64,000 nt of DNA, from assembly GCA_037044975.1 (NCBI GenBank), contig JBAOIL010000024.1, positions 230,605-294,604 of the forward strand, read 5' to 3'. Below the pieces are notes generated by a model. It had not been told where the DNA came from. It saw only the letters and a program-made list of their open reading frames with translations, and did not search any database. Shown here piece after piece: positions 46,397 through 55,196 of the stretch. This DNA is from JADLHS01 sp020848635 (GTDB lineage: Bacteria; Verrucomicrobiota; Verrucomicrobiia; Limisphaerales; JADLHS01). Every line of letters begins with the position of its first letter. The first letter of the stretch is position 1. Position numbers and translations under genes: made by a program.

Positions 46397-47428
46397 ATGA
46401 CTTCTTTGAATTCCATGAACCAACTTTCCACCACGCTTATCCGCCTGTGTCTGCTGCCGCTTGTGTTTTTCACCGGTTGTGGCAAAAGCTCAGACCCCGT
46501 TGGTGATGGCAGCGCAAAGCAACTCACGGTCGGAGTCGCCTTTGAAACCTTGCAGACGGAATACTGGGTCGCGGGCTTTGAAGCCCTCAAAGCCGAGCTG
46601 CAGAAACGCCACATCAAGGTCGTGGAAGCCATCGCCGACGGCGACGCGAACCGCCAGCTTCAGCAGATCCGCACTTTCATTACGCGCAAGGTTGACGGCA
46701 TCGTGTTGGTGCCCAAGGACGCACAAACCTGCATCCCGGCGATCAAAGCCGCGAACGAGGCCGGTATTCCCATCGTGCTGTTCAACCGGCCGGCCGCCGA
46801 TGCCCCCGGGGTGAAATCCACCGCCATCGTGGCCGACAACCGCAAACTCACCCGCGAGACGGTGGCGTTCATGACCGAGCAGGCGCGGAAAACCGGGAAG
46901 AAACACAAGGCCATGGTCATCATTGGCGATCTCGGCGACATTAATGCGGTCGGACGCAAGGATGGATTCTACGACGCAGCGAAGGGACAAGACGCGGTCC
47001 TGGAGGTCGTGGCCGAAGTTCCGTCCGAATGGAATCAAGAGAAGGCACGCGCGGGCGTGGTGAACGCGTTGCAAGCCAATCCCGATATTTCCTTCATCTT
47101 CTCGTCTTCGGACTTTCTCTTCCCGTCCATTGTTGCGGCGCTCAAGTCGGCCAACAAATACCACAAAATTGGCGAACCCGGCCACGTCTTCCTCGGCGGT
47201 TTCGACGGGGATGCGACCGCCTATCAAATGCTGGTTGAGGGTTATCTCGATGCGACCGGGGTGCAGGATGTCTATTTCGAGGCCGAACAATCCGTGCAGG
47301 CATTGCTCGACCAAATGGCAAAGAAAGATGTGGCCACCTTGATCCTCGATCCTGGCTTTGTCATCCACCAAGGCAATCTGGCAGAAAAAAAGTCGCGCAT
47401 GTGGGGCGCCAATGTGAGCAAGAAATAG
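46397..47428 (+). CDS. Lipoprotein sugar-binding protein of an ABC importer
   Basis: The 343-residue protein has a lipoprotein signal (LCLLPLVFFTGCGKSS, Cys28). The type I periplasmic-binding fold of the RbsB class follows: LTVGVAFETLQTEYWVAGF, VDGIVLVPKDAQTCIPAIKA, GIPIVLFNRPAA, VIIGDLGDINAVGRKDGFYD, HVFLGGFDGDATAYQML. It should capture a monosaccharide on the outer face of the inner membrane and hand it to the permeases encoded next. D-apiose-binding proteins of this class are known, and the operon suggests D-apiose here. An internal ATG at 46415 is an alternative start that keeps the signal peptide. Confidence 0.82.
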   Translation: MTSLNSMNQLSTTLIRLCLLPLVFFTGCGKSSDPVGDGSAKQLTVGVAFETLQTEYWVAGFEALKAELQKRHIKVVEAIADGDANRQLQQIRTFITRKVDGIVLVPKDAQTCIPAIKAANEAGIPIVLFNRPAADAPGVKSTAIVADNRKLTRETVAFMTEQARKTGKKHKAMVIIGDLGDINAVGRKDGFYDAAKGQDAVLEVVAEVPSEWNQEKARAGVVNALQANPDISFIFSSSDFLFPSIVAALKSANKYHKIGEPGHVFLGGFDGDATAYQMLVEGYLDATGVQDVYFEAEQSVQALLDQMAKKDVATLILDPGFVIHQGNLAEKKSRMWGANVSKK

Positions 47429-47435
47429 GGACGCG

Positions 47436-48443
47436 ATGACGGCCGCTGAAACTCCGAACCCGCCAGCCGCGCCCGCAAACGCCTGGCAGTTCGTGCGGCG
47501 CGGGTTGCTCTCGGACTATCTGGTGCTCTGGTTGAGCGTGGTTTATTTCGCAGTGCTCGCACCGTTCACACCTGGATTTGCATCGGAATCCAATCTGCAA
47601 ACCATCCTCGCCTACGCGCTGCCGATTCTGGTCGTCTCCGTCGGGTTGACCCTCGTATTGATCATCGGCGGAATCGATCTCTCGGTGACATCCATGATTG
47701 CGCTGGCCAGCGTCGTCGGTGGAAAAATCATGAGCGCCGACGAAGGCTGGCTCGCCGGCAACGCGCTCGCAATTCCGGTCGGCCTGCTCGCGATGCTCCT
47801 GGTGGGCGCGACCCTCGGGGCGGTGAACGGATTCGCCGTCACGGTCTGTCGGATTCCTGCATTCATCGCCACGCTCACGACCATGATGTTCGTCAGCGGT
47901 CTGGCGATCTGGTTCACGTTGTCGCGTAAAATCGGCGGGCTGCCGCCCAACTTCTTGTTAATCGGCCAGCAGCTCTGGATCGTGGCGGCGATCACCGGGG
48001 TGGCAACCTGGCTCGCTCACAGCGCGCTTGCGCGGACGCTTTACGGCCGCTGGCTTTACGCGATCGGCCATAATACACGGGCCGCCCTGGTCTCGGGTGT
48101 CCCCGTCCAACGGGTGATTTTCTTTACCTACGTCGTGTGCGGACTGTTTGCGGGCCTCGCGGCCATCCTGCTCACCGCCGGCTTGGAAACCGGTAATCCC
48201 GAAATGGCGCGCGACAACCTGCTCGATATCGTAGGCGCTGTGGTCATCGGCGGCACGAGCCTCTACGGCGGCAAGGGCCGAGTCATCGGCACGGTGTTCG
48301 GCGTGCTGTTTCTCGCCCTGGTGGACAACAGCCTCAATCTGCTTGGTTTGCATTTCTACACCATCACGATGATCAAGGGCGGGGTCATCCTGGCGGCGGC
48401 GTTGACCGACGCGTTGCGGAACAAGCTGCTGGCAAGCCGATGA
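47436..48443 (+). CDS. ABC sugar permease, RbsC type (first copy)
   Basis: The 335-residue protein has about 8-10 hydrophobic segments and the family blocks VGLTLVLIIGGIDLSVTSMI, GAVNGFAVTVCRIPAFIATL, YAIGHNTRAALVSGVPVQRV (the coupling-helix loop that contacts the ATPase) and VVIGGTSLYGGKGRVIGTVF. It forms the membrane channel of the sugar importer, together with the second permease at 49942. It begins 7 bases after the binding protein and overlaps the ATPase start by ATGA. Confidence 0.87.
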   Translation: MTAAETPNPPAAPANAWQFVRRGLLSDYLVLWLSVVYFAVLAPFTPGFASESNLQTILAYALPILVVSVGLTLVLIIGGIDLSVTSMIALASVVGGKIMSADEGWLAGNALAIPVGLLAMLLVGATLGAVNGFAVTVCRIPAFIATLTTMMFVSGLAIWFTLSRKIGGLPPNFLLIGQQLWIVAAITGVATWLAHSALARTLYGRWLYAIGHNTRAALVSGVPVQRVIFFTYVVCGLFAGLAAILLTAGLETGNPEMARDNLLDIVGAVVIGGTSLYGGKGRVIGTVFGVLFLALVDNSLNLLGLHFYTITMIKGGVILAAALTDALRNKLLASR

Positions 48444-49945
48444 TCGAGTTCATCAACATCGAGAAAAGCTTCTTCGGCGTAAGAGTGTTGAAGCGCGTGA
48501 GCTTTGCCGTGAAACCTGGCCAGACGATCGGCCTCGTCGGCGAAAACGGCGCGGGTAAATCCACGTTGATGAACATTCTGGGCGGCAACCTGCGCCCCGA
48601 CGCTGGCGAACTGCGTATGAACGGCCAGCCGTACGCGCCGCAATCGCCGCGCGATGCTGAGCGGGCCCGCGTGGCGTTTATCCATCAGGAGTTGAACCTG
48701 TTCGCCAACCTCACCATCGCGGAGAACATTTTCATTGGTGGATTTCCCCGGCGCGTCCGGTGGCTGCCGTTCATTGATCGTCGAAAAATGTACGAGCGCA
48801 CCCGCGAACTGCTGCGGGAAATGAATCTTTCCTACGCCCCGGATACGCCCCTCGAACGACTCTCCGCCGGCGAACGCCAACTGGTCGAAATCGCCAAAGC
48901 ACTCGCGTTCGAGGCCCGGCTCATCATCTTTGACGAACCGACGACGTCGCTCACCGTGCGCGAAACCGAGCGGCTCTTTGCCATCATGGGACAACTCCGC
49001 GAACGCGGCATCTCCATGGTTTACATCTCGCACAGCCTCGGGCACGTGCTGAAGCTTTGTGATGAAGTCGTGGTCTTGCGCGACGGCGCGGTGGTGGGAA
49101 ACGAACCGGCCTCGCAGTTCACCCTGGAGCGCATGGTGTCATTGATGGTGGGCCGCGCCATCACCCAAATATTTCCGAAGCGCGATACCCAGCCGGCGAG
49201 CGAGGTGGCGCTCGATGTTCGCGGCCTTGCGCAGCCCGGGGTCGCGCGGGCCATCACCTTTCAATTGCACTGCGGCGAAATCCTCGGCGTGTCCGGCCTG
49301 ATGGGCTCGGGCCGCTCGGAACTCGCTCGGATTCTTTTCGGGCTTGACCCGTGCGCCGCTGGTGATGTCCGCTTGAATGGCGAGCTGCTCAACGGCCTGC
49401 CGCCCCGGGACCGAATCGCGCGGGGGCTCGCCTTTCTCACCGAGGATCGCCGGGCCGAGGGACTCTGCATGGAAGCCGCCATTGCCGACAACGTAGCGCT
49501 CGTCGCGTTGCCGCGCTTCGTTCGCACCTGGGCCCGCTTTGTGAGCACGGCCGATTCCCGCGCCGCGGTCGCCACCATCCGGCAAGCCGTGAAGCTGACC
49601 CCTTCCGCCCGGGACGAACAAGCGGTGAAAACTTTGAGCGGCGGCAACCAGCAAAAAGTTGTCCTGGCGAAGTGGCTTTTGAACGAACCCAAAGTGTTCA
49701 TTCTGGATGAGCCAACGCGGGGTATTGATGTGGGCGCGAAGCACGAAATCTATCGGTTGATCAACGAACTGGCCGCCTGCGGTGCGGCCGTCCTGATGAT
49801 TTCATCCGAGGTGGAGGAACTCATCGGGATGTGCGACCGGATTCTAGTGATGGGTAGCGGCGAAATTCGCGACACCGTCGAGCCGCACCAATTTGACCGG
49901 GAACGGATCCTCCGCGCCGCCATTCACGATGGCGCTCTCTCATGA
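48440..49945 (+). CDS. ABC sugar importer ATPase, RbsA type
   Basis: The 501-residue protein has two fused nucleotide-binding domains, as in RbsA. The first has Walker A GENGAGKST, signature LSAGERQLVEIAKAL, Walker B LIIFDEPTTSL and an H-loop in VYISHSLGHVL. The second has a degenerate Walker A (GLMGSGRSELARIL), the signature LSGGNQQKVVLAKWL and VFILDEPTRGIDVG. The second site is probably non-hydrolytic, as is usual in this family. It energises import of the sugar bound by the lipoprotein at 46397. It overlaps both neighbouring permease genes by four bases, so the three are probably co-translated. Confidence 0.9.
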   Translation: MIEFINIEKSFFGVRVLKRVSFAVKPGQTIGLVGENGAGKSTLMNILGGNLRPDAGELRMNGQPYAPQSPRDAERARVAFIHQELNLFANLTIAENIFIGGFPRRVRWLPFIDRRKMYERTRELLREMNLSYAPDTPLERLSAGERQLVEIAKALAFEARLIIFDEPTTSLTVRETERLFAIMGQLRERGISMVYISHSLGHVLKLCDEVVVLRDGAVVGNEPASQFTLERMVSLMVGRAITQIFPKRDTQPASEVALDVRGLAQPGVARAITFQLHCGEILGVSGLMGSGRSELARILFGLDPCAAGDVRLNGELLNGLPPRDRIARGLAFLTEDRRAEGLCMEAAIADNVALVALPRFVRTWARFVSTADSRAAVATIRQAVKLTPSARDEQAVKTLSGGNQQKVVLAKWLLNEPKVFILDEPTRGIDVGAKHEIYRLINELAACGAAVLMISSEVEELIGMCDRILVMGSGEIRDTVEPHQFDRERILRAAIHDGALS

Positions 49946-50937
49946 TTAAGTTCGCCCCCACCAAATTGGGATTGCGACTGCTGAATCAGTCGTCGCTGAT
50001 TCTCTTTGCCGGGGTGTTGCTTCTCTTCGGCTTGTTGTCGCCCGTCTTTTTTCAACCCGCCAATGCCGTCAATATTCTCATTCAAACTTCATCCACCGGC
50101 ATCCTCGCGGTCGGCATGACCTTCGTGTTGCTGACGGCCGGCGTGGATCTGTCGGTGGGCTCGATCATGTTCGTTACGGCGGCCGTGGGCGGGAAGCTGA
50201 TTCTCGGCGGTTGGTCCCTGCCTGCGGTTTTGTTGGTGATGTTGGGGATCGGCGTGTTGTACGGTGCCTTGAACGCGCTCTTCATCACCCGGCTGGCAAT
50301 TCTGGCGTTCATCGTCACCCTGGCAACGCGCTATTTCGGACGGGGGCTTGGCCTCCACATCACGGAAACGCGAGCGATGAACCTGCCGGAGGCTTTTTAC
50401 CAACTGGGCGCCGCGCGGATTATCGGCGTGCCGTTGCCCGTGTTGATTTTCGGCGCTGTAGTGCTGGCGGCGCATGTCACGCTGACCCGCACCCCGTTCG
50501 GCCGGCAGATTTACGCGGTGGGCGCCGATGTGGAAGCCGCGCGCAAAGCAGGGATCAACACCCGCACGGTGTTGTTTGCGGTGTATGTCATTTGCGGCTT
50601 TTGCGCGGCGGTAGCAGGGATCGTGTCCCTGTCGCAAGCCCCCACCGTCTCCCCCGGTTTCGGCAACAATCGTGAGTTCATGGCCATCGCAGCGGCCGTG
50701 CTGGGCGGGACGAGTTTGTTTGGCGGCCGCGGCACAGTGTTGCCGGGTACAGTGCTCGGTGCAGTGCTGATCCAGACCATCGAGAACGGCCTGAACATTC
50801 TCAATGTGAACCCGTATCTCTACCCGCTCATCACCAGCGGCGTGATCTTTGTGGCGGTGCTGCTGGACGCCGTTCGCAGCCGGGTGCTTGCCCGCGTGAA
50901 CCGCCGTCGGATTTTCGTCGAGCCGGAGGCTGCCTGA
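49942..50937 (+). CDS. ABC sugar permease, RbsC type (second copy)
   Basis: The 331-residue protein shares the RbsC fold with the permease at 47436. Blocks are GMTFVLLTAGVDLSVGSIMF, LVMLGIGVLYGALNALFITR, YAVGADVEAARKAGINTRTV (coupling loop) and AVLGGTSLFGGRGTVLPGTV. Two different permeases flanking one ATPase suggest a heterodimeric channel rather than the homodimer of ribose systems. The basic tail (VLARVNRRRIFVEPEAA) is cytoplasmic. The lactonase gene starts 3 bases after the stop. Confidence 0.88.
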   Translation: MIKFAPTKLGLRLLNQSSLILFAGVLLLFGLLSPVFFQPANAVNILIQTSSTGILAVGMTFVLLTAGVDLSVGSIMFVTAAVGGKLILGGWSLPAVLLVMLGIGVLYGALNALFITRLAILAFIVTLATRYFGRGLGLHITETRAMNLPEAFYQLGAARIIGVPLPVLIFGAVVLAAHVTLTRTPFGRQIYAVGADVEAARKAGINTRTVLFAVYVICGFCAAVAGIVSLSQAPTVSPGFGNNREFMAIAAAVLGGTSLFGGRGTVLPGTVLGAVLIQTIENGLNILNVNPYLYPLITSGVIFVAVLLDAVRSRVLARVNRRRIFVEPEAA

Positions 50938-50940
50938 ACC

Positions 50941-52812
50941 ATGCTCACCGAGACTTTGCTTTGCTACGGCCAACCAAACCGACCTGCCGACCTGATTCCA
51001 CTGCGGGCCGGGCCGCTGACGATGCTTTACGATCCGACGAGCGGCATGGTGCGGCGAATCAAACTCGGCGAAATCGAAGTGCTGCGGGGCATCTACGTGG
51101 CGGTGCGGGATCGAAATTGGGGAACCGTCCCCGCAACCATTCGCGAACGAAGTCGCCAAGTCGCCTCGGATTCATTTCATGTGGAATTCGAATGCGAACA
51201 TCGGCAGGGTGATATTCACTTCGTCTGGCAGGGACTCATTGCCGGTGATGCGGACGGAACGCTCCGATATGAATTAAACGGCGAAGCCAGGACGACGTTC
51301 TCCCGTAATCGCATCGGCTTCTGCGTGCTGCATCCCATTCGTGAGTGCGCTGGAATGCCCGCTAAACAAATCCGCATTGATGGGACCGAAGTCGCGAGTC
51401 GATTTCCCGACTTGATTGAGCCGCAGATTTTCGGGCGGAGCAGTTTTCGCGAACTTCGCGGCATTGCCCACGCCATTGCCCCGGAGATTTGGGCCCAGGT
51501 TGATTTCGAGGGCGACACGTTCGAGATGGAAGATCAGCGCAACTGGACGGATGCCAGTTTCAAGACCTATTGCACACCGCTAGCCTTGCCTTTTCCAGTC
51601 GAGGTCCAGGCCGGCAGCACCATTCGACAGATGGTGACCCTGAAGCTAGTCAGCGATGGAGCTAGACCTCAGCCCGCTCCCATTGTGGTCACCTCTGAAG
51701 AGCCGGCGACAATCCATCTGACGGTCCCCGATTCCCCTGCTGGTCGGATGCCGGCCATCGGTCTGGGTGTTGCGAGCCATGGCGAACCTCTCGGGGATCA
51801 GGAGATTTGCAATTTCAGGCAACTTCGGTTGGCGCACCTCCGCGTGGATGTGCGACTCGCTGCAAGTCAATCCGTGGCCCCGCTCCGGCGTGCTGCGCGC
51901 GAAGCAGAGCGATTGATCGTGCCATTGGAACTGGCCTTGCACCTGCCGCGCGAAGGTGAAATTGACCCGGAAGAGGTATTGCAGTTTTTGAAGCAACAAA
52001 GCACGCCGGTGGTGCGAATTCTGGCGCTGCGCGAAGGCGAGCCGGCAACCTCAATTGCGACCCTGGCGTGTGTGCAAAAACATTTCGGCGTCCTCGGCGT
52101 TCCCATCGGCACCGGCAGCGACTGCAATTTCTGCGAATTGAACCGCGAGCACGCACTCGGACGACTGGCGTTGCAGCATTCAGATTTTGCTTTTTGGTCC
52201 ATCAATCCCCAGGTTCACGCCACGGATCATCTTTCCCTCATGGAATCCTTGGAAGCGCAAACTGCGACCGTAGTTGCGGCACGGGCTTTCGCCTCCGGCC
52301 GGCCGCTGGTGATCTCGCCGGTAACCTTGAAACCACGATTCAATCCGGTGGCCACTGGGAACGAACCTCCGCCGGCTCCGGGCCAGTTGCCGCCCCAGGT
52401 TGATCCGCGTCAACTCAGCCATTTTGCGGCGGCCTGGACGCTGGGCAGCATCGCGATGTTGTCCGCCGCCGCTGCTAACAGCATCACCTATTACGAAACA
52501 ACCGGCTGGCGTGGGGTGCAGGAATGTGCCTCCGGCTCTCCGCTTCCAGCGAGATTTCCGTCCAGTCCGGGCGCCTTGTTCCCGGTGTATCAGGCCTTCT
52601 CAAAAGTGGCGGGCTTTGATCAGGTCGCCGTTGTGCCCACTAAGTTGCCGGAGGAAGTTTCTGTGCTGGCGCTGTTTTCAGCGTCGCGGTTGAAAAGGAT
52701 GGTGCTGACGAATCTCACCGGCAGTCCGCAGAAAATCCAGTTTGTGGCCCCAAGGGCCCTGGCGCGAAGTGTCCTGTTGAAGTCTTATGAAGTGGCGCAT
52801 GTGGATATTTGA
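50941..52812 (+). CDS. apnL: Probable D-apionate lactonase
   Basis: The 623-residue protein resembles D-apionate lactonase, which hydrolyses D-apionolactone to D-apionate. It has the characteristic N-terminal beta domain (LRAGPLTMLYDPTSGMVRRI, EVLRGIYVAVRDRNWG, NRIGFCVLHPIRECAGMP) and the signature DTFEMEDQRNWTDASFKTY (about residue 190-208), followed by TPLALPFPVEVQAG. The second half looks like a TIM-barrel-type region without a signal peptide, so the protein acts in the cytoplasm. Its place as the last enzyme gene of the apiose operon, with the dehydrogenase that makes its substrate at the other end, supports the call. The AraC gene follows after 60 bases. Confidence 0.8.
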   Translation: MLTETLLCYGQPNRPADLIPLRAGPLTMLYDPTSGMVRRIKLGEIEVLRGIYVAVRDRNWGTVPATIRERSRQVASDSFHVEFECEHRQGDIHFVWQGLIAGDADGTLRYELNGEARTTFSRNRIGFCVLHPIRECAGMPAKQIRIDGTEVASRFPDLIEPQIFGRSSFRELRGIAHAIAPEIWAQVDFEGDTFEMEDQRNWTDASFKTYCTPLALPFPVEVQAGSTIRQMVTLKLVSDGARPQPAPIVVTSEEPATIHLTVPDSPAGRMPAIGLGVASHGEPLGDQEICNFRQLRLAHLRVDVRLAASQSVAPLRRAAREAERLIVPLELALHLPREGEIDPEEVLQFLKQQSTPVVRILALREGEPATSIATLACVQKHFGVLGVPIGTGSDCNFCELNREHALGRLALQHSDFAFWSINPQVHATDHLSLMESLEAQTATVVAARAFASGRPLVISPVTLKPRFNPVATGNEPPPAPGQLPPQVDPRQLSHFAAAWTLGSIAMLSAAAANSITYYETTGWRGVQECASGSPLPARFPSSPGALFPVYQAFSKVAGFDQVAVVPTKLPEEVSVLALFSASRLKRMVLTNLTGSPQKIQFVAPRALARSVLLKSYEVAHVDI

Positions 52813-52872
52813 GCTCGGAAGCCAAATAGGGATGTTCCGAACTGCAATGTCTGCTATTATTTCAACGATCCA

Positions 52873-53889
52873 ATGAAAAACGGAAAACACAAGACATCAA
52901 CCGCCAACCGCCAGGCATTTGCCGGATTGCTTTCGGTTTGCCGGCGGCTGCGTTTCGAACCCCACGACATTGCGCGCCAGTTGGACGCGCGCGGCCATTA
53001 CGAGTTGTCGCTGGACAAGGAGTTTCCCTTCAACGTGCGGCTGTTTCATTTCAGTCCCAAACATTACACGCCGATTTGGAACTGGCACGAGCGTCTGGAA
53101 TTGACCATGCCGCTGGATGGTCCGTTGCGCATGCGTATGGGAGACCAACGCGTCGAGCTCGCCGCGGGCGATCTGCTGGTGGTGGACAATCTCAAGCTGC
53201 ACAACGTGGAAGATTCTCCCGGACTGAATACCCGGGCGATCGTGATGAGCTTTATGCCGGAATTTGTTTATGCCCCCGGTTCGCCGGCGTGCGACTACAC
53301 CTTCCTGCTGCCGTTCTACACCAAGCGCGATGGCCACGCCCATATTCTGCGTGCCACTGATGAACTGGCGGTTCCCGTGTACCGGGCCGTTTCCGAATTA
53401 TTGCAGCGTTATTTTCGTTCGGGCGAAACCCATTTTCAATCTGGTTGCAAAGCCAGCTTCCTGGAAATTCTCTATCACATGGCGCGGCGTTTCCAGGAAG
53501 CGGAGGTGTTGCGCTCCGAGTTTGTGCAGCGCCGCCAGCAGGCGGAGCGACTGGCCCGGCTCTTTGAGTACGTTCGGATCAACTACGCTGAGCGGATCAC
53601 TGTCGAGCAGGCAATGAAACTCGTCCACATGAGCCAGTCGCAATTCATGAAGGTCTTCAAGAAGGTTTCTGGAATGACTTTTGTGGCACACGTTACGCGC
53701 GTTCGCATCAATCAGTCGCTGCGGCTGCTCCGGGAAACCGACCTCACCATCGCTGAAATCGCGGCGCGAACCGGATTTCCAGATCAAAGCTACTTCGACC
53801 GGAGGTTCAAGCAGGCATTTGGTAAATCGCCGCGCCAGTATCGCGCGGAACTGACGCAGAAGGCAAATCCAGTGTTGGTGTTGACCTGA
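52873..53889 (+). CDS. AraC-family regulator with N-terminal cupin
   Basis: The 338-residue protein has a cupin-like sensor (about 60-165; WNWHERLELTMPLDGPLRMR, GDLLVVDNLKLHNVEDSPG) and a C-terminal double helix-turn-helix. The second helix pair contains IAEIAARTGFPDQSYFDRRF followed by FGKSPRQYR, the AraC signature. It resembles the regulator at 31352 throughout. It closes the apiose operon, so control of that operon by a pathway sugar is likely. A TGCTAT box lies 15 bases before the start, but I see no matching -35 element. Confidence 0.88.
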   Translation: MKNGKHKTSTANRQAFAGLLSVCRRLRFEPHDIARQLDARGHYELSLDKEFPFNVRLFHFSPKHYTPIWNWHERLELTMPLDGPLRMRMGDQRVELAAGDLLVVDNLKLHNVEDSPGLNTRAIVMSFMPEFVYAPGSPACDYTFLLPFYTKRDGHAHILRATDELAVPVYRAVSELLQRYFRSGETHFQSGCKASFLEILYHMARRFQEAEVLRSEFVQRRQQAERLARLFEYVRINYAERITVEQAMKLVHMSQSQFMKVFKKVSGMTFVAHVTRVRINQSLRLLRETDLTIAEIAARTGFPDQSYFDRRFKQAFGKSPRQYRAELTQKANPVLVLT

Positions 53890-53903
53890 CGTAAACAGCA
53901 CTG

Positions 53904-53923
53904 CCCGCCTCTGCGGTGGCGGG
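53904..53923 (+). terminator. Possible terminator hairpin after the AraC gene
   Basis: A 6-bp stem (CCCGCC at 53904-53909 with GGCGGG at 53918-53923) lies 14 bases after the stop. No T-run follows, so the role is uncertain. Confidence 0.3.
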
Positions 53924-54123
53924 ACGGGCGGATTTGTGGGAACAGAGCTGCTGACCCTTGCCCGGAACCTTAGCGAATCAGCTTGCTGCCAGTTCTCTCC
54001 GAGAACTTGGTGGACAGATACATCCTGAGAGTTTGGCTCGGATTCAGCATCGCCAACCACTCCATTTTTCCACAGGATCAAAAAACGCGTTGTGTGGGTT
54101 GCCGCACCAGGCAGATTGTCACG

Positions 54124-55134
54124 GTGAGCCGCCGTGAATTCATCGCCGCACTGACCTGGCAGGTTGCTGGCCTGGGTCTGGTGACGCTCCGTCTGGCCCA
54201 GGCTGCGGAAGCGTCGCACCCAGAGATGTTGCCCCGCACCCGGCAGATCACATTCGGGCCACGTTTTCATTGGTTCGGTTACTACGACAAACTTCAATTC
54301 TCCGCCGACAATCGTTTTGTACTCGGTAATGAGGTGGATTTCGAGGGGCGCTCCCCCACTGCGGAAGATCGGATTCGCGTCGGCATTGTGGATTTGCAGA
54401 CGGTGATCGCTGGAACGAACTCGGTTCGACGCGTGCGTGGAACTGGCAGCAGGGTTGCATGCTGCAATGGCTGCCCGGCAGCGACCGCGAAGTGATCTGG
54501 AATGATCGTGAAGGCGAAGAGTTCGTCGCGAGAATTCTTGATGTGAAGTCGCGCAAGCTCCGGACGCTGCCGCATCCGATCTACACGATCAGTCCGGATG
54601 GCGGCACAGCCATCGCGCCAGATTTCCGACGGCTGAATGATTGCCGCCCCGGCTACGGCTACGCCGGCTTGCCGGATCCAAACCGAGACGTCAGTGCTCC
54701 CGAAAACGCCGGCATTTGGCGGATGGACCTGAAAACGGGAAAGCAGAAATTGCTTTTCAGTTTTGCCGACGCAATGAAAGTGCCTTTCGCCGGGCGCAAG
54801 GAGTTTGTGTTTCTGTCCGGCGCGAAGCACTGGTTCAATCACCTGTTGTTCAATCCGGACGGCACCCGATTTTTCTTCCTGCACCGCTGGCGCAATCCGG
54901 ATCAGCCGCCGCCGGGATTTCACACGCGGGCGTTCACCTGCGATCGCGATGGAAAGAACTGGTATTGCCTCGATCCGCACGGCGCGACGTCGCATTTCAT
55001 CTGGCGCGACCCGCTCCACATCATGGCCTGGGCCTGGCAGCCGTCACACGCCGAGAGATTCTACCTCTTCAAGGATCTCAGCGGCGAAGTACAGGCAGTC
55101 GATCCGGAGGACATGACGGTCAACGGCCATTATA
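54124..55134 (+). pseudogene. Tat-exported propeller, frameshifted and truncated by an insertion
   Basis: From GTG 54124 the frame gives a twin-arginine signal (VSRREFIAALTWQVAGLGLV) and a propeller start (QITFGPRFHWFGYYDKLQFS). A missing base near 54430 throws it out of frame. The chain continues as RAWNWQQGCMLQWLPGSDRE in another frame, then IWRMDLKTGKQKLLFSFADA and LYLFKDLSGEVQAVDPEDM. After VNGHY (about 55134) the sequence runs into the direct repeat and the ISL3-type element at 55195, and no continuation is found beyond it. The propeller at 25502 has the same start pattern (HHFFGYIGH). The gene is therefore doubly broken, and its original job is unknown. Confidence 0.75.
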
Positions 55135-55143
55135 GAGGGTGTT

Positions 55144-55196
55144 GCGAAAGTTTTTGCAACCATCACTGGGGTAGTCGCATGCGACCCAAATTGCGG
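55144..55196 (+). repeat. 53-bp direct repeat, left copy, flanking an ISL3-type element
   Basis: This copy matches 56540-56592 with two mismatches and is in the same orientation. Just before and within it are two small hairpins: GTTGC...GCAAC (55141-55160) and the perfect palindrome GTCGCATGCGAC (55174-55185). The copy ends at the left end of the element at 55195. Confidence 0.8.
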
